Shown here: positions 10,550-20,145 of the stretch, in pieces
How positions within the stretch are numbered: position 1 is the stretch's first letter
Layout of the letters: the number at the start of each line of letters is the position of its first letter
From: Gyrodactylus bullatarudis
Lineage: Eukaryota > Platyhelminthes > Monogenea > Gyrodactylidea > Gyrodactylidae
Length of the DNA: 40,416 nucleotides
Direction of reading: 5' to 3'
Assembly: GCA_012064415.1 (NCBI GenBank)
Contig: SSNU01000139.1
Location: 1 to 40,416 of the forward strand
Position numbers and translations under genes: made by a program
Notes under the pieces: generated by a model
Seen by the model: only the letters and a program-made list of their open reading frames with translations
Databases searched by the model: none
Told to the model about the DNA's origin: nothing

Positions 10550-11856
10550 TGTGGTAGAGACATACTTAAAAAAGCCTTAGATGATAGATATTACAACATA
10601 ACTTTTAATCATATTTTAATTTACTTAAAATTATGCTTAACATGCCAAAAAAATATTAAAATTCTTAAAAAAGGCGTTGTTTCTAATCCCATAATTTCTA
10701 ATGAATTTAATGAAAGAGCTCAGATAGACTTGATTGATTTTCAGTCTTGTCCTGATCAAGGCTACAAGTTTATACTTGTATGTCAGGATCATTTTACTAA
10801 ATACGTTCAGTTAAGAGGTTTAAAAACGAAAACTGCTAGTGAGGTTTATGATAATCTCTTGAATATTTTTCTTGATCATGGAACACCAAAAATCTTACAG
10901 TCAGATAATGGAAGAGAATTCAAGAACTGGATTGTTCGTAGTTTGAGTGAATACTGGATAAATATCAATTTCATAAATGGCAAACCACGGTACAGCCAGA
11001 GCCAGGGTTCAGTGGAGCGAGCAAATCAGGATATTGAGAAAATTCTGGTTAAATGGAATGAAGACAATCCAGGTATCGGATGGTTTAAAGGCTTAAGGTT
11101 TATACAGTATATGAAGAATACCAGATACCATTCAACCATAAAAATGACTCCTTATAAAGCTGTTTATAAGAAAGACGCTACTGAATTCAGGATGAATTAT
11201 AGTAAGTTTTGAATAAAAAACCCTGGTTTCGCATCATTCTTAATATATTCTGTTTAGATTTAATTGATGATTCAGAAGAAGGCCTTCATGAACCAGATAT
11301 TTTAATAGCAGATGATGAAACAAACGATACATGTTTTGACCCAATTCTTGCTCCTATTGAATGTAGGTCTTATTTATAAATCAAACTTTTCATCGGTAAT
11401 AATTTCTTTCATTAGTTACTTTTGATGATGAAATAGATCAAAAAGTTCGAGCAGGTCATGAGTTTAATAGAAAGCGTATGATAGAAAGAACTGAAATTCA
11501 TCTTCCCATTGGACAAAACGTTATGGTTCCCGTTCCAGAAATAGATCGATCCAAAATAGATCATAAGAATTTATCTGCGGTTGTTATAGACGAAACTAAC
11601 GGATTTTATAAAATCGGTACACACGAAGGCAGGACAACTTGTGACAATTGAAGAAAATTTTCTGTCCTCTGAAGAGGTTCCAAGTCCATCATTTTCATCA
11701 AGAAAAATTAACTCCCTACAATCCTCCGTTGATGGTCAGGGTTTCATGAGATGTGACTGCAAGACCATGTGCGTGACAAATAAATGCAAATGCAGGAAAA
11801 AAGGTTCATTATGCAATTCTCGATGTCATAACAGTTTGTCCTGTCCGAATAAATAA
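10550..11856 (+). pseudogene. KRBA2/SCAND3-type integrase gene with Cys-rich tail, near intact
   Basis: A degraded H2C2 zinc domain (ILKKALDDRYYNITFNHIL, CLTCQ) precedes a DDE integrase: AQIDLIDFQSCPDQGYKFIL (first Asp), ILQSDNGREFKNW (second Asp) and SQSQGSVERANQDIEK (Glu). This is the rve-type domain of KRBA2, SCAND3 and related GIN/Ginger-like genes. Two introns follow: 11202-11257 (56 bp, gtaagt...ttag) and 11363-11415 (53 bp, gtaggt...ttag), and the exons join in frame. The C-terminus has VPVPEIDRSK and a Cys-rich CXC-like domain (CDCKTMCVTNKCKCRKKGSL, then CNSRCHNSLSC) ending at 11856. A single frameshift near 11625-11640 (THEG to GQLVT) and a weak N-terminus are the only defects. The intact family would act in the nucleus on DNA. 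Confidence 0.82.
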
Positions 11857-12028
11857 AAGATTTCTTGCAGAAACTTGTTATGATTTAATGAATTATGATA
11901 TTATGAATTAGATTTTTAATTATAATTATGATTATGCAAAATAATCGTTTAAAAAATTAAGATTAACTTTTTAAATTTCTGTATTAGTTCAATTTTTGTC
12001 TAAATTAAAATTGGTTTCCAGAATCCCT

Positions 12029-12046
12029 GGGAGTCTGCAGACTCAC
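12029..12046. repeat. palindromic repeat GGGAGTCTGCAGACTCAC (right)
   Basis: Exact reverse complement of the 18-mer at 8986-9003, 3.0 kb away. Together they bracket the family A copy and the KRBA2-like gene. Confidence 0.6.
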
Positions 12047-12159
12047 TGATTGTTGCCCAGTGATTCTGCAGAATTCCTAAAATTATTTATTACAGTTAAG
12101 TTAAAAATCTTCGTTATTAATTGCCCTTTCGACGTATCTCCTCATCGATCGGTAGTATC

Positions 12160-12555
12160 ACCTCATTGTCAGCATCCGATCTTGATTGAGGAGGATACTT
12201 ACTCTTCTTTTGAGGTTTTCTCTGAAGGATACTGCGGTTACAAGGCATCTTAAACAAGAAGATCATACAGCTTCAATTTCAAATTTTTCCGTTTTATACA
12301 AAAACCCTAATGACGACAGCATAGATGTATGGGTGAAAGAGAAATTTCTTATTAACCTATATAAACCTAATCTGTGTTCAGAAAAATTATTCCTATAATC
12401 TTCAACTCCCTTAACCTATGTGAGCTTTATCACTTTTCTCTCCACTGTTGTTATTTATTGGAGAGTTTTGGTGTTTTTTCAGCTTGCATTTTATTATTAT
12501 TTTCTTTGACTTGACTATTTCTTTCATGATTTGTAAAATATTATCTTAAATGAAA
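12160..12555 (+). pseudogene. Penelope-like element, GIY-YIG C-terminus and 3' end
   Basis: Coding reads LKDTAVTRHLKQEDHTASIS, NFSVLYKNPNDD, then VWVKEKFLINLYKPN and stops near 12398. This is the C-terminal part of the GIY-YIG nuclease domain, matching the minus-strand copy near 8590 (DTAVTRHFKQENH). The next 150 bases are non-coding and recur at 36605-36757 (ttttcacttttctctccact, then ttggagagttttggtg), so they are the element's 3' untranslated end. The 5' part is missing. Confidence 0.75.
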
Positions 12556-13225
12556 CATAATACGGAGATTGAATGAAATAACTTTCATATTGTTCAGAAT
12601 TTTACGCTGATTCCGAATATGTAATTAGTTTTATCAGGTAAGATTCAGAATCTTGAGTAATTTGATCTTGAAGTTTTTGTGTAGAATTTAGTTGTCGGGT
12701 GGTTACTAAAGTGACAGCAACTGATTCAGAAACTTGAGAGTCATCATCAAGGTCTCATTAGAAAGACCATTATTTTTTAATAACATAGAAAAAAAACTAG
12801 TTCTAAATTTCATTTAGTTGAGAAGATACAGCTTTTCAAATGTGAAAAAACGTAAGAAATTATCTCGGTAAAACATGGTTTTTTTCTCTTTAAGCTGGAA
12901 TATCTCATCTATGAACACTCAAGTACATAACTTTTTTAATGGATCTTGCAGAAAAATTTTCCAGCTTTAAAATGATATCTGTTTTTCAATCATTACTAAT
13001 AACATTGTTTACATTTTTGGACTCTCAAGTGGTATACTTAGTCAACCTTTACATCGACCCCTTTAGTCATTTTTTCGATTTCTCAAGTGATTTCTCTAGA
13101 TTCTTCCCCCAAATTAGTAACCAACATTTTCCAAATCGACAATAGGTTGTTCAATTTTCCAATCAAAATCGTTGAAATTTTCATAACTTAACGGGCTAAA
13201 GGTCTTAAGCATTTATTCTCTCAAA
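12556..13225. other. AT-rich spacer
   Basis: No gene found. Small open frames (for example 12939-13145) show no motif. Confidence 0.4.
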
Positions 13226-14252
13226 ATGACTCGTACTTTCGTTTGCAAGAATCCTAAAGATTCTTTCTGCTATATCTGTGGAAAGTATTCTCAAAAATAT
13301 CCATCGTATAACTCAAAGACACAAAGAGATGTATCTTGCTGCTTTTGGAATTCCTCTTCTAGATAGCGAAAAGACGTTTGCTCCTAATTCAGTTTGTTCC
13401 TCCTGCAATAACTCCCTCTTGCATAAAAAATACCAATGGCGATCAACTGTGATGAGTTGGAGCATGCAGACAAATCATACATATGACTGCTATTTTTGTG
13501 GAACTATTTTGAAAATAAAGTATATCAAGAGCCTACATCAATATCCTAATTGCACTTCTGCAAAGTTTGCTACTGTATTTAAATACGAACCAGAAGACTC
13601 CCTATCTCGACCATATGAAGGTAAAGATCTCCATGTTAACTTCGATGAGAGTGACGGAAAGTTCTCCCAGACCGATTTGGATAGTCTTCTTTCGAAATCT
13701 ACTATCTCAAAGAATTTTTCCTATCAGATCGTTTCAACAATGAAGAACAAAGGTTGTTTAGAGAATGGTATTAAATCATCGGATTATCTAACTAGAGATC
13801 ACGAGTTCAAAGAATATTTCACACAAAATGAGGATCTTATATACTGTAATAACGTGGAAGCTGTTATGAAAATTCTCGATATAACATTGATTATTTCCGA
13901 ATGGAGACTATTTATTGACGCGTCTTCTAACAGTTTAAAGTTTTCCTTACATCATAATTTGAACAAATTGAGACCATTGATAATCGGATACTCAAGGAAA
14001 TTGAAAGAAAACTACGAAGTTTTTCAAAAATTTTTGAATTTGTCCAACTATTCGCGCTATCAATGGAAAGTTATCGAAGATTTCAAAGTTATAAATATTT
14101 TATCCGGTCTTCAACAATGTTCATGTAAATATCCTTGTATTTTCTGTCTTTGGGACTCAAAAGGCTTTTCCAGACAGAGAACAGCTTATTTGGCCAGAGA
14201 GACCTGACAATTTAGAAAACAACAAGATTCGTCCTCAGCTGATTGAAAAAGT
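13226..14252 (+). pseudogene. uncharacterised family A, copy 2
   Basis: ATG at 13226 (MTRTFVCKNPKD, then CYICGKYSQK) is followed by a frameshift near 13290. The frame then runs uninterrupted to 14207: MYLAAFGIPLLDSEKTFAPN, VCSSCNNSLL, DCYFCGTIL, an acidic linker, SDYLTRDHEFKEYFTQNEDL, YCNNVEAVMKIL, EWRLFIDASSNSLKFSL, KVIEDFKVINILSGLQQ and YPCIFCLWDSKG. After another shift there is WPERPDNLENNKIRP, and similarity ends near 14252 where an inverted Penelope-like piece begins. Compared with copy 1, the middle linker is present here, but the second conserved Asp sits in EDF instead of CDF. Three Cys pairs at the N-terminus suggest zinc binding. This is the longest stretch of family A in the window. 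Confidence 0.72.
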
Positions 14253-14253
14253 A

Positions 14254-14815
14254 AACTAGATTTTAAAAGTTTACGATCATAACTTCTATAGATAGACAAC
14301 AGATCAAGTTTGAACTTCTCTGTATTTGAGTCGTCCTTCCGATTGTTAGTAAAACCCAGTTCATAGACTAGACGTTCAAAGGCTGCTTTATCTTCAATTT
14401 CATTTTTACGTTTGGGGATACAAAAATTTGGACCGAGACAGGATTTCTTTTTGCTCCTTTGATAACTGAATATCGGTGAAGTTGAAGATTCCCTTTTCAT
14501 GAAAACGAAGACTTTTCCCAAATTCTTTGCATAAGGATTCATATTTATGGTTCAATAAAGATTCACCTGATTCAACGAAAAATCGTAATAGAGCATCATT
14601 GAATTCAGTGTCAATTTGTAAAAGCAAAATCTTGTTAGCAATGAAATTTAATAAGACTTGGGATCTTACTTCAATAATCTGAATTTTCTCTTTTATTTTG
14701 AGTATGACATGTTCTTCTCTATGAAATCAAACATCACGAGGGACTTTTTTCCAAATGTATCTTGGATAATGGTTCCTTTCAAGACATTCGCGATAAAACT
14801 TCAACTGGCCATATG
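14254..14815 (-). pseudogene. Penelope-like element, N-terminal region
   Basis: Read from 14815 down: YGQLKFYRECLERNHYPRYI, a basic helical segment, VLLNFIANKILLLQIDTEFN, then ALLRFFVESGESLLNHKYES, SLRFHEKGIFNFTDIQLSKE and, after a frameshift, NFCIPKRKNEIEDKAAFERL to about 14300. It matches the plus-strand piece at 8281-8490 and extends it upstream. It represents the N-terminal extension before the RT domain. The RT itself is missing. Its 5' end abuts the plus-strand GIY-YIG end starting at about 14811. Confidence 0.7.
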
Positions 14816-15015
14816 AAGAGTAAAGTTTGGAGTTAGAAGAAGGCATCTAAGACAAGACGGACATGAAGCATCAATTTCAAACTTATCAATTTTATACAAA
14901 AATGCAGGGGATGACAGTACAGACGTTTGGGTGAAGGAGAAATTCTTCATAAATCTATACAAACCAAACTTCAGAAAAATTATTCCTATAATCTTCAACT
15001 ACCTTGGCCTGTTAG
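14811..15015 (+). pseudogene. Penelope-like element, GIY-YIG C-terminus
   Basis: Reads RRRHLRQDGHEASISNLSIL, then DDSTDVWVKEKFFINLYKPN and IIPIIFNYL. This is the same domain end as at 12220-12398, with the same short 3' extension seen at 36600. It is joined head to head to the N-terminal piece on the minus strand. Confidence 0.72.
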
Positions 15016-15189
15016 AGAGGTGCTCTTCTCGAAAAACTTAGTAGATTAAGGAAATGGGACTGTAAATAGTAATAAACTGAGTCTGGCGAATTCATTGATG
15101 GTACTAACTTTTGTTGAAACATTATAATAGTATAATGAATGAATTTTTGGTGAAAAGTATTTAATTTCGAGATATCATTTCAAATTGAA

Positions 15190-15540
15190 ATGGATCAAAA
15201 TCTGGCAGACTCTGAAACTGAATCAGAATTCAATTCTAACCTGTTCGATTCCTAGAGTGAATCAAACATTGTACCAGATGCCCAAATAGAGTCCTTCATT
15301 AACAGGGATCCATTTTCGTTGTCCGTTTTACTAACAAACGACGAAATCGAAATGCTGATAAGCAGTAATGCTCATATTAAAGAGATACACTTGTAACCAT
15401 AGTGCTTTCACTGTCGAAGATTCAAAAAGAAAATCTAGTAAGGCTTTCTTGAAGCACTTGAAGACGGTCCATGATGACGTCTTCACATCATTGAATAAAA
15501 TTAATAACAAACATCATGAGTCATTTACGATGGTGTGATT
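15190..15540 (+). pseudogene. small unrecognised gene remnant, acidic with a C2H2-like motif
   Basis: ATG at 15190 opens an acidic frame (MDQNLADSETESEFNSNLFD) with one in-frame TAG at about 15253, then SFINRDPFSLSVLLTNDEIE and EMLISSNAHIKE. After a +1 shift near 15390 it continues as YTCNHSAFTVEDSKRKSSKA, FLKHLKTVHDDVFTSL, where a Cys, a His pair and their spacing resemble a C2H2/BED-like finger, and stops near 15538. I do not recognise the family. Confidence 0.4.
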
Positions 15541-16404
15541 TGTATGAAATGTTCTGGTTTGAAAAGGGGGTCTGCAATGAATGTGAGAATGTGAAACGTC
15601 TATTTTTGCAATCATATTTTTACAGTTTCCAAAAAGGATGATATCAACATCAAAATGTTACAGTCATGAGTTGTATTTTCTTACCTGAAAATCATAACTT
15701 TTAATTCTCTTTACAATGATCCTAAACTTGAGCAGATATCGTTGAAATAATCTATTTTGCTTAATATTGAGACTAGTGAAGTACATTAATTGATGATGAT
15801 TTGTCAAAATAATAATTTTATGATTTGAGTTTAAAGGCTTCGATAATTAACTCTCAATAATACGATTCTCATTAATAACACGGCGTGTCACTTTTTTTCG
15901 ATCTGGGGATATCGAAATAAACTAAAGTGATCCTGATCCGAAATTTGACGCAGATTCCGAATCTGGTCTCAGAATCTCCGAGAAAAAAAGAAAGAAACAA
16001 TCGATTAATCTGAGCAAAATAGAATCAATTAATTTATTCAAAGATTGAATTTGAGAGATAAAATGTCACAATTATAAAAAATTTCTAAGAGCACTGATGA
16101 TTAGATTGGTTGATATTAGAAAAAGAATTTCCATTAAAATTCCATTTATTTGAACATGGACAATTTAAATTAAAATTTTTAATTATATTTTATTTTTTAT
16201 CATTTTTAACCCTCGCATGAAATTTGAAAAAATCACGTAGACTAAATATGGGGACTTTTTGATCACACATACTCTCAACATTAGTTTTATTCAACAAGAT
16301 TTTAATATTTTTATAGACAATTAGGAAAACATAGATAAGAATTTTCTTAACATTCTAGACAGAAATTGTATTGCATAAATAAAATGACTCTATAAACTTG
16401 ATAA
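15541..16404. other. AT-rich region without a gene
   Basis: No supported gene. A short plus-strand frame near 15930-16045 (DPDPKFDADSESGLRISEKK) looks acidic then basic, but is isolated. Confidence 0.4.
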
Positions 16405-16412
16405 GTTATCAG

Positions 16413-16928
16413 TAGGGCCTCAAAAATAGTACCATAAAAAATTAAAAATAGTATCTCATAAACTGAAAAACAAGTAGAAAAAAGTACTTTCATGAAAATT
16501 TTGAGTAAAAAATAGTCTTCTACTGCAAATTGTTGCAGAATTTTTAGAAAATAACTCTTCTACTGTTCTTGTGCATATTTTACAAAATACATACATCCTT
16601 TTAGTTGAAATTTAAAATTCATGGAGGAATATTATTATCCAACAAAAAGCTACGATCTAGATGCTATTTTCCTACATAATGAAGGCTCGATATCAGGAAT
16701 ATAGCTATCAATTAATCGAAAATTTTGATTGGTAACTAGTTGAGGAATACTATATTCTGAGATTTAATTTGAAAAATAGTACAATAAAGTACCTGAGCAA
16801 CAATTTAGTACAGAAATAGTACCAGCTATCTTGTAAATTGGATTAGATTAGCAGATTTTTCCTTCAGATTTTTAAAACTTCTTTGTCTAGAGTAAAAATA
16901 TACCAAATAGTACTTTTTTGAGGCCCTA
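16413..16928. mobile_element. non-autonomous hAT element (MITE-like), 516 bp
   Basis: The ends are inverted: TAGGGCCTCAAAAA at the left, and at the right a terminus whose reverse complement starts TAGGGCCTCAAAAAA, both followed by AGTAC-containing sequence. It is flanked by a perfect 8-bp direct repeat GTTATCAG at 16405-16412 and 16929-16936, the target-site duplication length of hAT elements. It has no coding capacity; the interior is AT-rich with repeated AGTAC motifs. The same terminal sequence (TAGGGCCTCAAGAAA) occurs at 17269 next to a hAT gene, a plausible source of the transposase that moved it. Confidence 0.88.
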
Positions 16929-16936
16929 GTTATCAG

Positions 16937-17268
16937 TGATAACTATAGCAACTACTATAATAATTTGGCAAATAAAATAGGTAAATAGCCTTTTTGTTAA
17001 GAATAATCCTAATTTTGGCATGAATTAGAGAAAATTTTTTAGTTTTTTTTGATGATAAATACATTTATTTTTCAATAACAAAGAAAAATTAGTCAAAATT
17101 CGAGGCTAGTCGCATTTGCTCAGATTTTGGAGCAAATGCAACCATCAAAAGTTAATTGAATTCCTTATCGGAACAAAGTTTATCCAAGAGATTAGATCTC
17201 TTTATTTTAGAATAAGGGATTGGTGAGAAATTTAATAAGCTATAAATATGAAGACTTAGGGTTATAAC
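16937..17268. other. AT-rich spacer between two hAT ends
   Basis: No gene. It separates the non-autonomous hAT element from the terminus of the coding hAT that starts at 17269. Confidence 0.45.
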
Positions 17269-18079
17269 TAGGGCCTCAAGAAATATGACGTTGAAAATCA
17301 TTTATAGGCGCCTATAATATGCCCTATCAATTTTTTCAAAAAAAATACTACTTGTAAGTTTTTTTTTGGAAAAAGAACTCTACTTGTATATTTTGGAACA
17401 ATAAGCATATTTAATTAGAAAATGGCATTTATTCTGATAGATATAAAAAAAGATAATTTTCAATATCTTCTTCATTAAAATGGCGTCTGTCTGTGATAAA
17501 ATGGTTCATTTTTGAAAAAGATCGCTCTACATCACATGATGTTGGTTGAGCGGATCTTAAAAGGCAATACTCATATGGGGTTAATATTGGGTTTGAATTT
17601 AAAAAAATATTTGAAATTTCATTCTTCTCAAGGCGCTTGCGAAGATACGGCTTTAGTTGAATGGGGTCACTCTTGAAATCATGATTTTTCAATACATGGA
17701 AACCTTCATTGACTGTGTAGGTCTTTGCTTCAAATTTGCAAAAGGAAATTATCACTCCAAGGAAATCTGTTCCGACTGGATTTCCAAAAATCGGTAGTTA
17801 TACAAAACGATTTCGCGTTTGAAGACTTTTCGTTAATGTATCTTCTAAAAATAAGTAAAAATTAATAAAATCTCGAATTACCAAACATATCTCCCAAGCA
17901 GCAAATATTTTTGGAACATACATCCTTGATATATGCTGAGGGCAATAGGTCTTAAAGGATGGGTCTCTCCTGGACAAGACCCGTTTAAAAAAGAAATTAG
18001 ACATTGCTCTCATGGATGTCGTTGTAGTCGCCAGAGCCAGGGAAATGTCTAAGAGATAGTTAACCCTCATCCGGAGTAT

Positions 18080-18097
18080 GGGGTGCTATAGCACCCC
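18080..18097. repeat. subterminal palindrome of piggyBac, GGGGTGCTATAGCACCCC
   Basis: A perfect 18-bp palindrome 16 bp inside the left end. Variants lie at 18267-18284 and 19729-19746. Confidence 0.85.
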
Positions 18098-18266
18098 AAG
18101 CGACTTTGAATAGCTCTCAAGATGTCGTTCTAACCGATATCTTCACAATCCTTTTTGTTATTCCTAAAAGAGAATTAGATTGACATATTTTGAAAGTTTT
18201 ATTGTTTCTGTATAACATGACAACCCCTCTAAAAAGAAAAAAAATAAGTTACGTAAACAAAGTTTG

Positions 18267-18284
18267 GGGGTGCTATATCACCCC
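18267..18284. repeat. subterminal repeat GGGGTGCTATATCACCCC
   Basis: Differs by one base from the 18080 palindrome. Its exact reverse complement is at 19729-19746, so the pair forms internal inverted repeats of the piggyBac element. Confidence 0.85.
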
Positions 18285-18352
18285 ACACTAACAGGGATTG
18301 TCTTATCGACATTATAAGCACCAAAATCTTTTTATTTCTTTCATTTCTCTTA

Positions 18353-19686
18353 TTGACGATGGACAACGAAAATTCTTTTGTCGCTCTCTTGGAAAATGAG
18401 CTTGATTACGATGAATCTCTCTCAAGTGACTCGAATTCAGAGGAAGAATTTTTGATGAGCACAGCTGATTCATCCGAATCGGAACTTGATTTATCATGCC
18501 ATGTACTAAATTCTGAAAATTTCATCTCAAAATGCGGAAAATACACGTACTCGGAATATCTGCCAAAGAAAACTAAAGCTAGAGCTGAAAATGTTTATAA
18601 ATTTAGACCTGGAATCACAAAATATTCCAATACAGCTGTGGGCCCTAAGGATTTCTTTTTTCTCCTAATCAGTTCATCTATGATAAAAGATATAAAATAG
18701 CTCCAGGTGCTTTCTAGATTCTTTCCTGAGTAATTCACAAGCTGCTTATATTCCTACAGATCAAATTACAGTGGATGAACAACTTATGAGTTATCGTGGA
18801 AGAGTTGGTTTAAAAATGTACATACCCTCAAAGCCTGCAAAATATGGCGTAAAAATCTGGCCTGCATGTGACGCCAAGAATGCTTATTTAGTCAACGCTC
18901 AGGTTTATTGCGGAAAAGAAGGAGGAAAAACAGACATTGGCCAAGGTACTAGAGTTGTCAAAGAACTAACTCAGCCTTTTCTCAATAATGGACGCACAAT
19001 TATTGGAGATAATTTTTTTTCAAGCATGGAACTAGTTCAGTACTTATTGACAAAAAAAACAACGTACGTAGGAACGGTAAGAAAAAATAAACCGTTTTTA
19101 CCAAAACCTTTCCAATCAAAGAAGATCACTCCTGGGAATACAACATATATAACTGATGGAAATGTGACAATCCTACGATTTGGACAGAAGAAGGATAAAC
19201 CAGTTATATTGATATCTGCTCTGCACCGTGATATAGACAAAGAAGGAGTAAAACCTGAAATGATAAATTACTACAATCATGCAAAATGTGGTGTTGATAT
19301 TCTTGATCAGCTTATAGGAAATTATAGCTGCAGAAGAAAGACGCGTAGGTGGCCTTTGTCATTATTTTGGAATTTACTCGATATTGCTGCTTATAATGCC
19401 TTCGTACTCTATACGATAAAATTCCCTTTTACAATAAAAAAGAATAAACGACAGCAACGTAGAATATTTTTGAAAAAGTTATCTGAGGAATTGATGGAAG
19501 TGAACGCCAAAGAAATTGTTGTTGAAAATGCCTATAAATCCCGTGAAAAAAAGGATGAAATCAGATCGGAAACAAGGTCGGTGCTCTTTCTGTGAGCGTG
19601 AAAAAGATAGGAAAACCAAGAAAAATTGTGAATTATGTGATGAATTCATTTGTGCTGAGCATAGTTATTCTGTTTGTAATGTATAA
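18353..19686 (+). pseudogene. piggyBac transposase, internally deleted
   Basis: Begins MTMDNENSFVALLENELDYD with a strongly acidic N-terminus and reads to GPKDFFFL near 18660. Then, after stops and the loss of roughly 150 residues of the usual N-terminal domain, it continues LSNSQAAYIPTDQITVDEQL and an open frame 18771-19595. Catalytic Asp residues are visible in VDEQLM, IIGDNFFSS and CGVDILDQLIGN, followed by SCRRKTRRWPLSLFWNLLDI. After a frameshift near 19590 the Cys-rich C-terminal domain appears (RLCEREK, CELCDEFICAEH, stop 19686), which in this family binds the terminal repeats. The missing domain and frameshifts make it inactive. Confidence 0.88.
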
Positions 19687-19728
19687 ATAAATGAACAATA
19701 TTTTTCTCATATTTTATATTTTTTCATT

Positions 19729-19746
19729 GGGGTGATATAGCACCCC
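19729..19746. repeat. subterminal repeat GGGGTGATATAGCACCCC
   Basis: Exact reverse complement of 18267-18284, lying 42 bp inside the right TTAA. A probable transposase-binding site, by analogy with the internal repeats known in piggyBac. Confidence 0.85.
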
Positions 19747-20145
19747 AAACTCTGTTAACGTATATTCTAGTGGATTGACGATTGAGGGTTAAGTTTAGTG
19801 TAGAGTTGTGTGCAAGGTACGACTTACTTGCTACTCTTGATTTTTTCGTAAACAAAATGGTTTCTTTGCAAGTGGTTCCACATGCCTGTAGAGCCTCTAT
19901 TTGGCCTTGCAACGCTCTTATGGCATTGTACTTTATCAGCTAAAAATAAAAGTAAATAGGTACTTGTAACACTGTCAAAGTATAACCACATGTCGTCATT
20001 TTTCTTTGGCATTATAATTTATTCAGCTGTAAGCTTGAATTTGTGTTTTTTTAGCTGAATGCATTCTAACAAAATTCGCAGTAATTCTAAATAGAAATAT
20101 TTTGTTTTAAAGCGAGATTGTTGCAGCTTGCAATCCTTATTTTCA

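Larger units (their letters stand above)
18060..19792 (+). mobile_element. piggyBac element with TTAA target duplication
   Basis: Bounded by TTAA at 18060-18063 and 19789-19792. The termini are inverted (TTAACCCTCA at the left; TGAGGGTTAA at the right). The flanking sequence on both sides belongs to one hAT gene, so the insertion is younger than that gene. Three 18-bp palindromic or near-palindromic repeats lie inside the ends (18080, 18267, 19729). The transposase gene is on the plus strand and internally deleted, so the copy is non-autonomous, but its ends look complete. Confidence 0.93.
17269..20012 (-). pseudogene. hAT transposase (copy 1), split by a piggyBac insertion
   Basis: The left terminus TAGGGCCTCAAGAAA starts at 17269. 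On the minus strand the gene begins near 20012 with a BED zinc finger (MPKKNDDMWLYF, then CHKSVARPNRGSTGMWNHLQ and RNH) and a gtaagt donor follows near 19828. After the piggyBac insert (18060-19792) it resumes with DPSFKTYCPQHISRMYVPKI, CITTDFWKS (first catalytic Asp region of hAT), and after a frameshift GVIISFCKFEAKTYTVNEGF. It ends with the C-terminal dimerisation block LLRSAQPTSCDVERSFSKMN and FITDRRHF, stop at 17429. Much of the middle, including the second Asp and the catalytic Glu, is deleted. I did not find the right-hand terminus. Confidence 0.8.
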
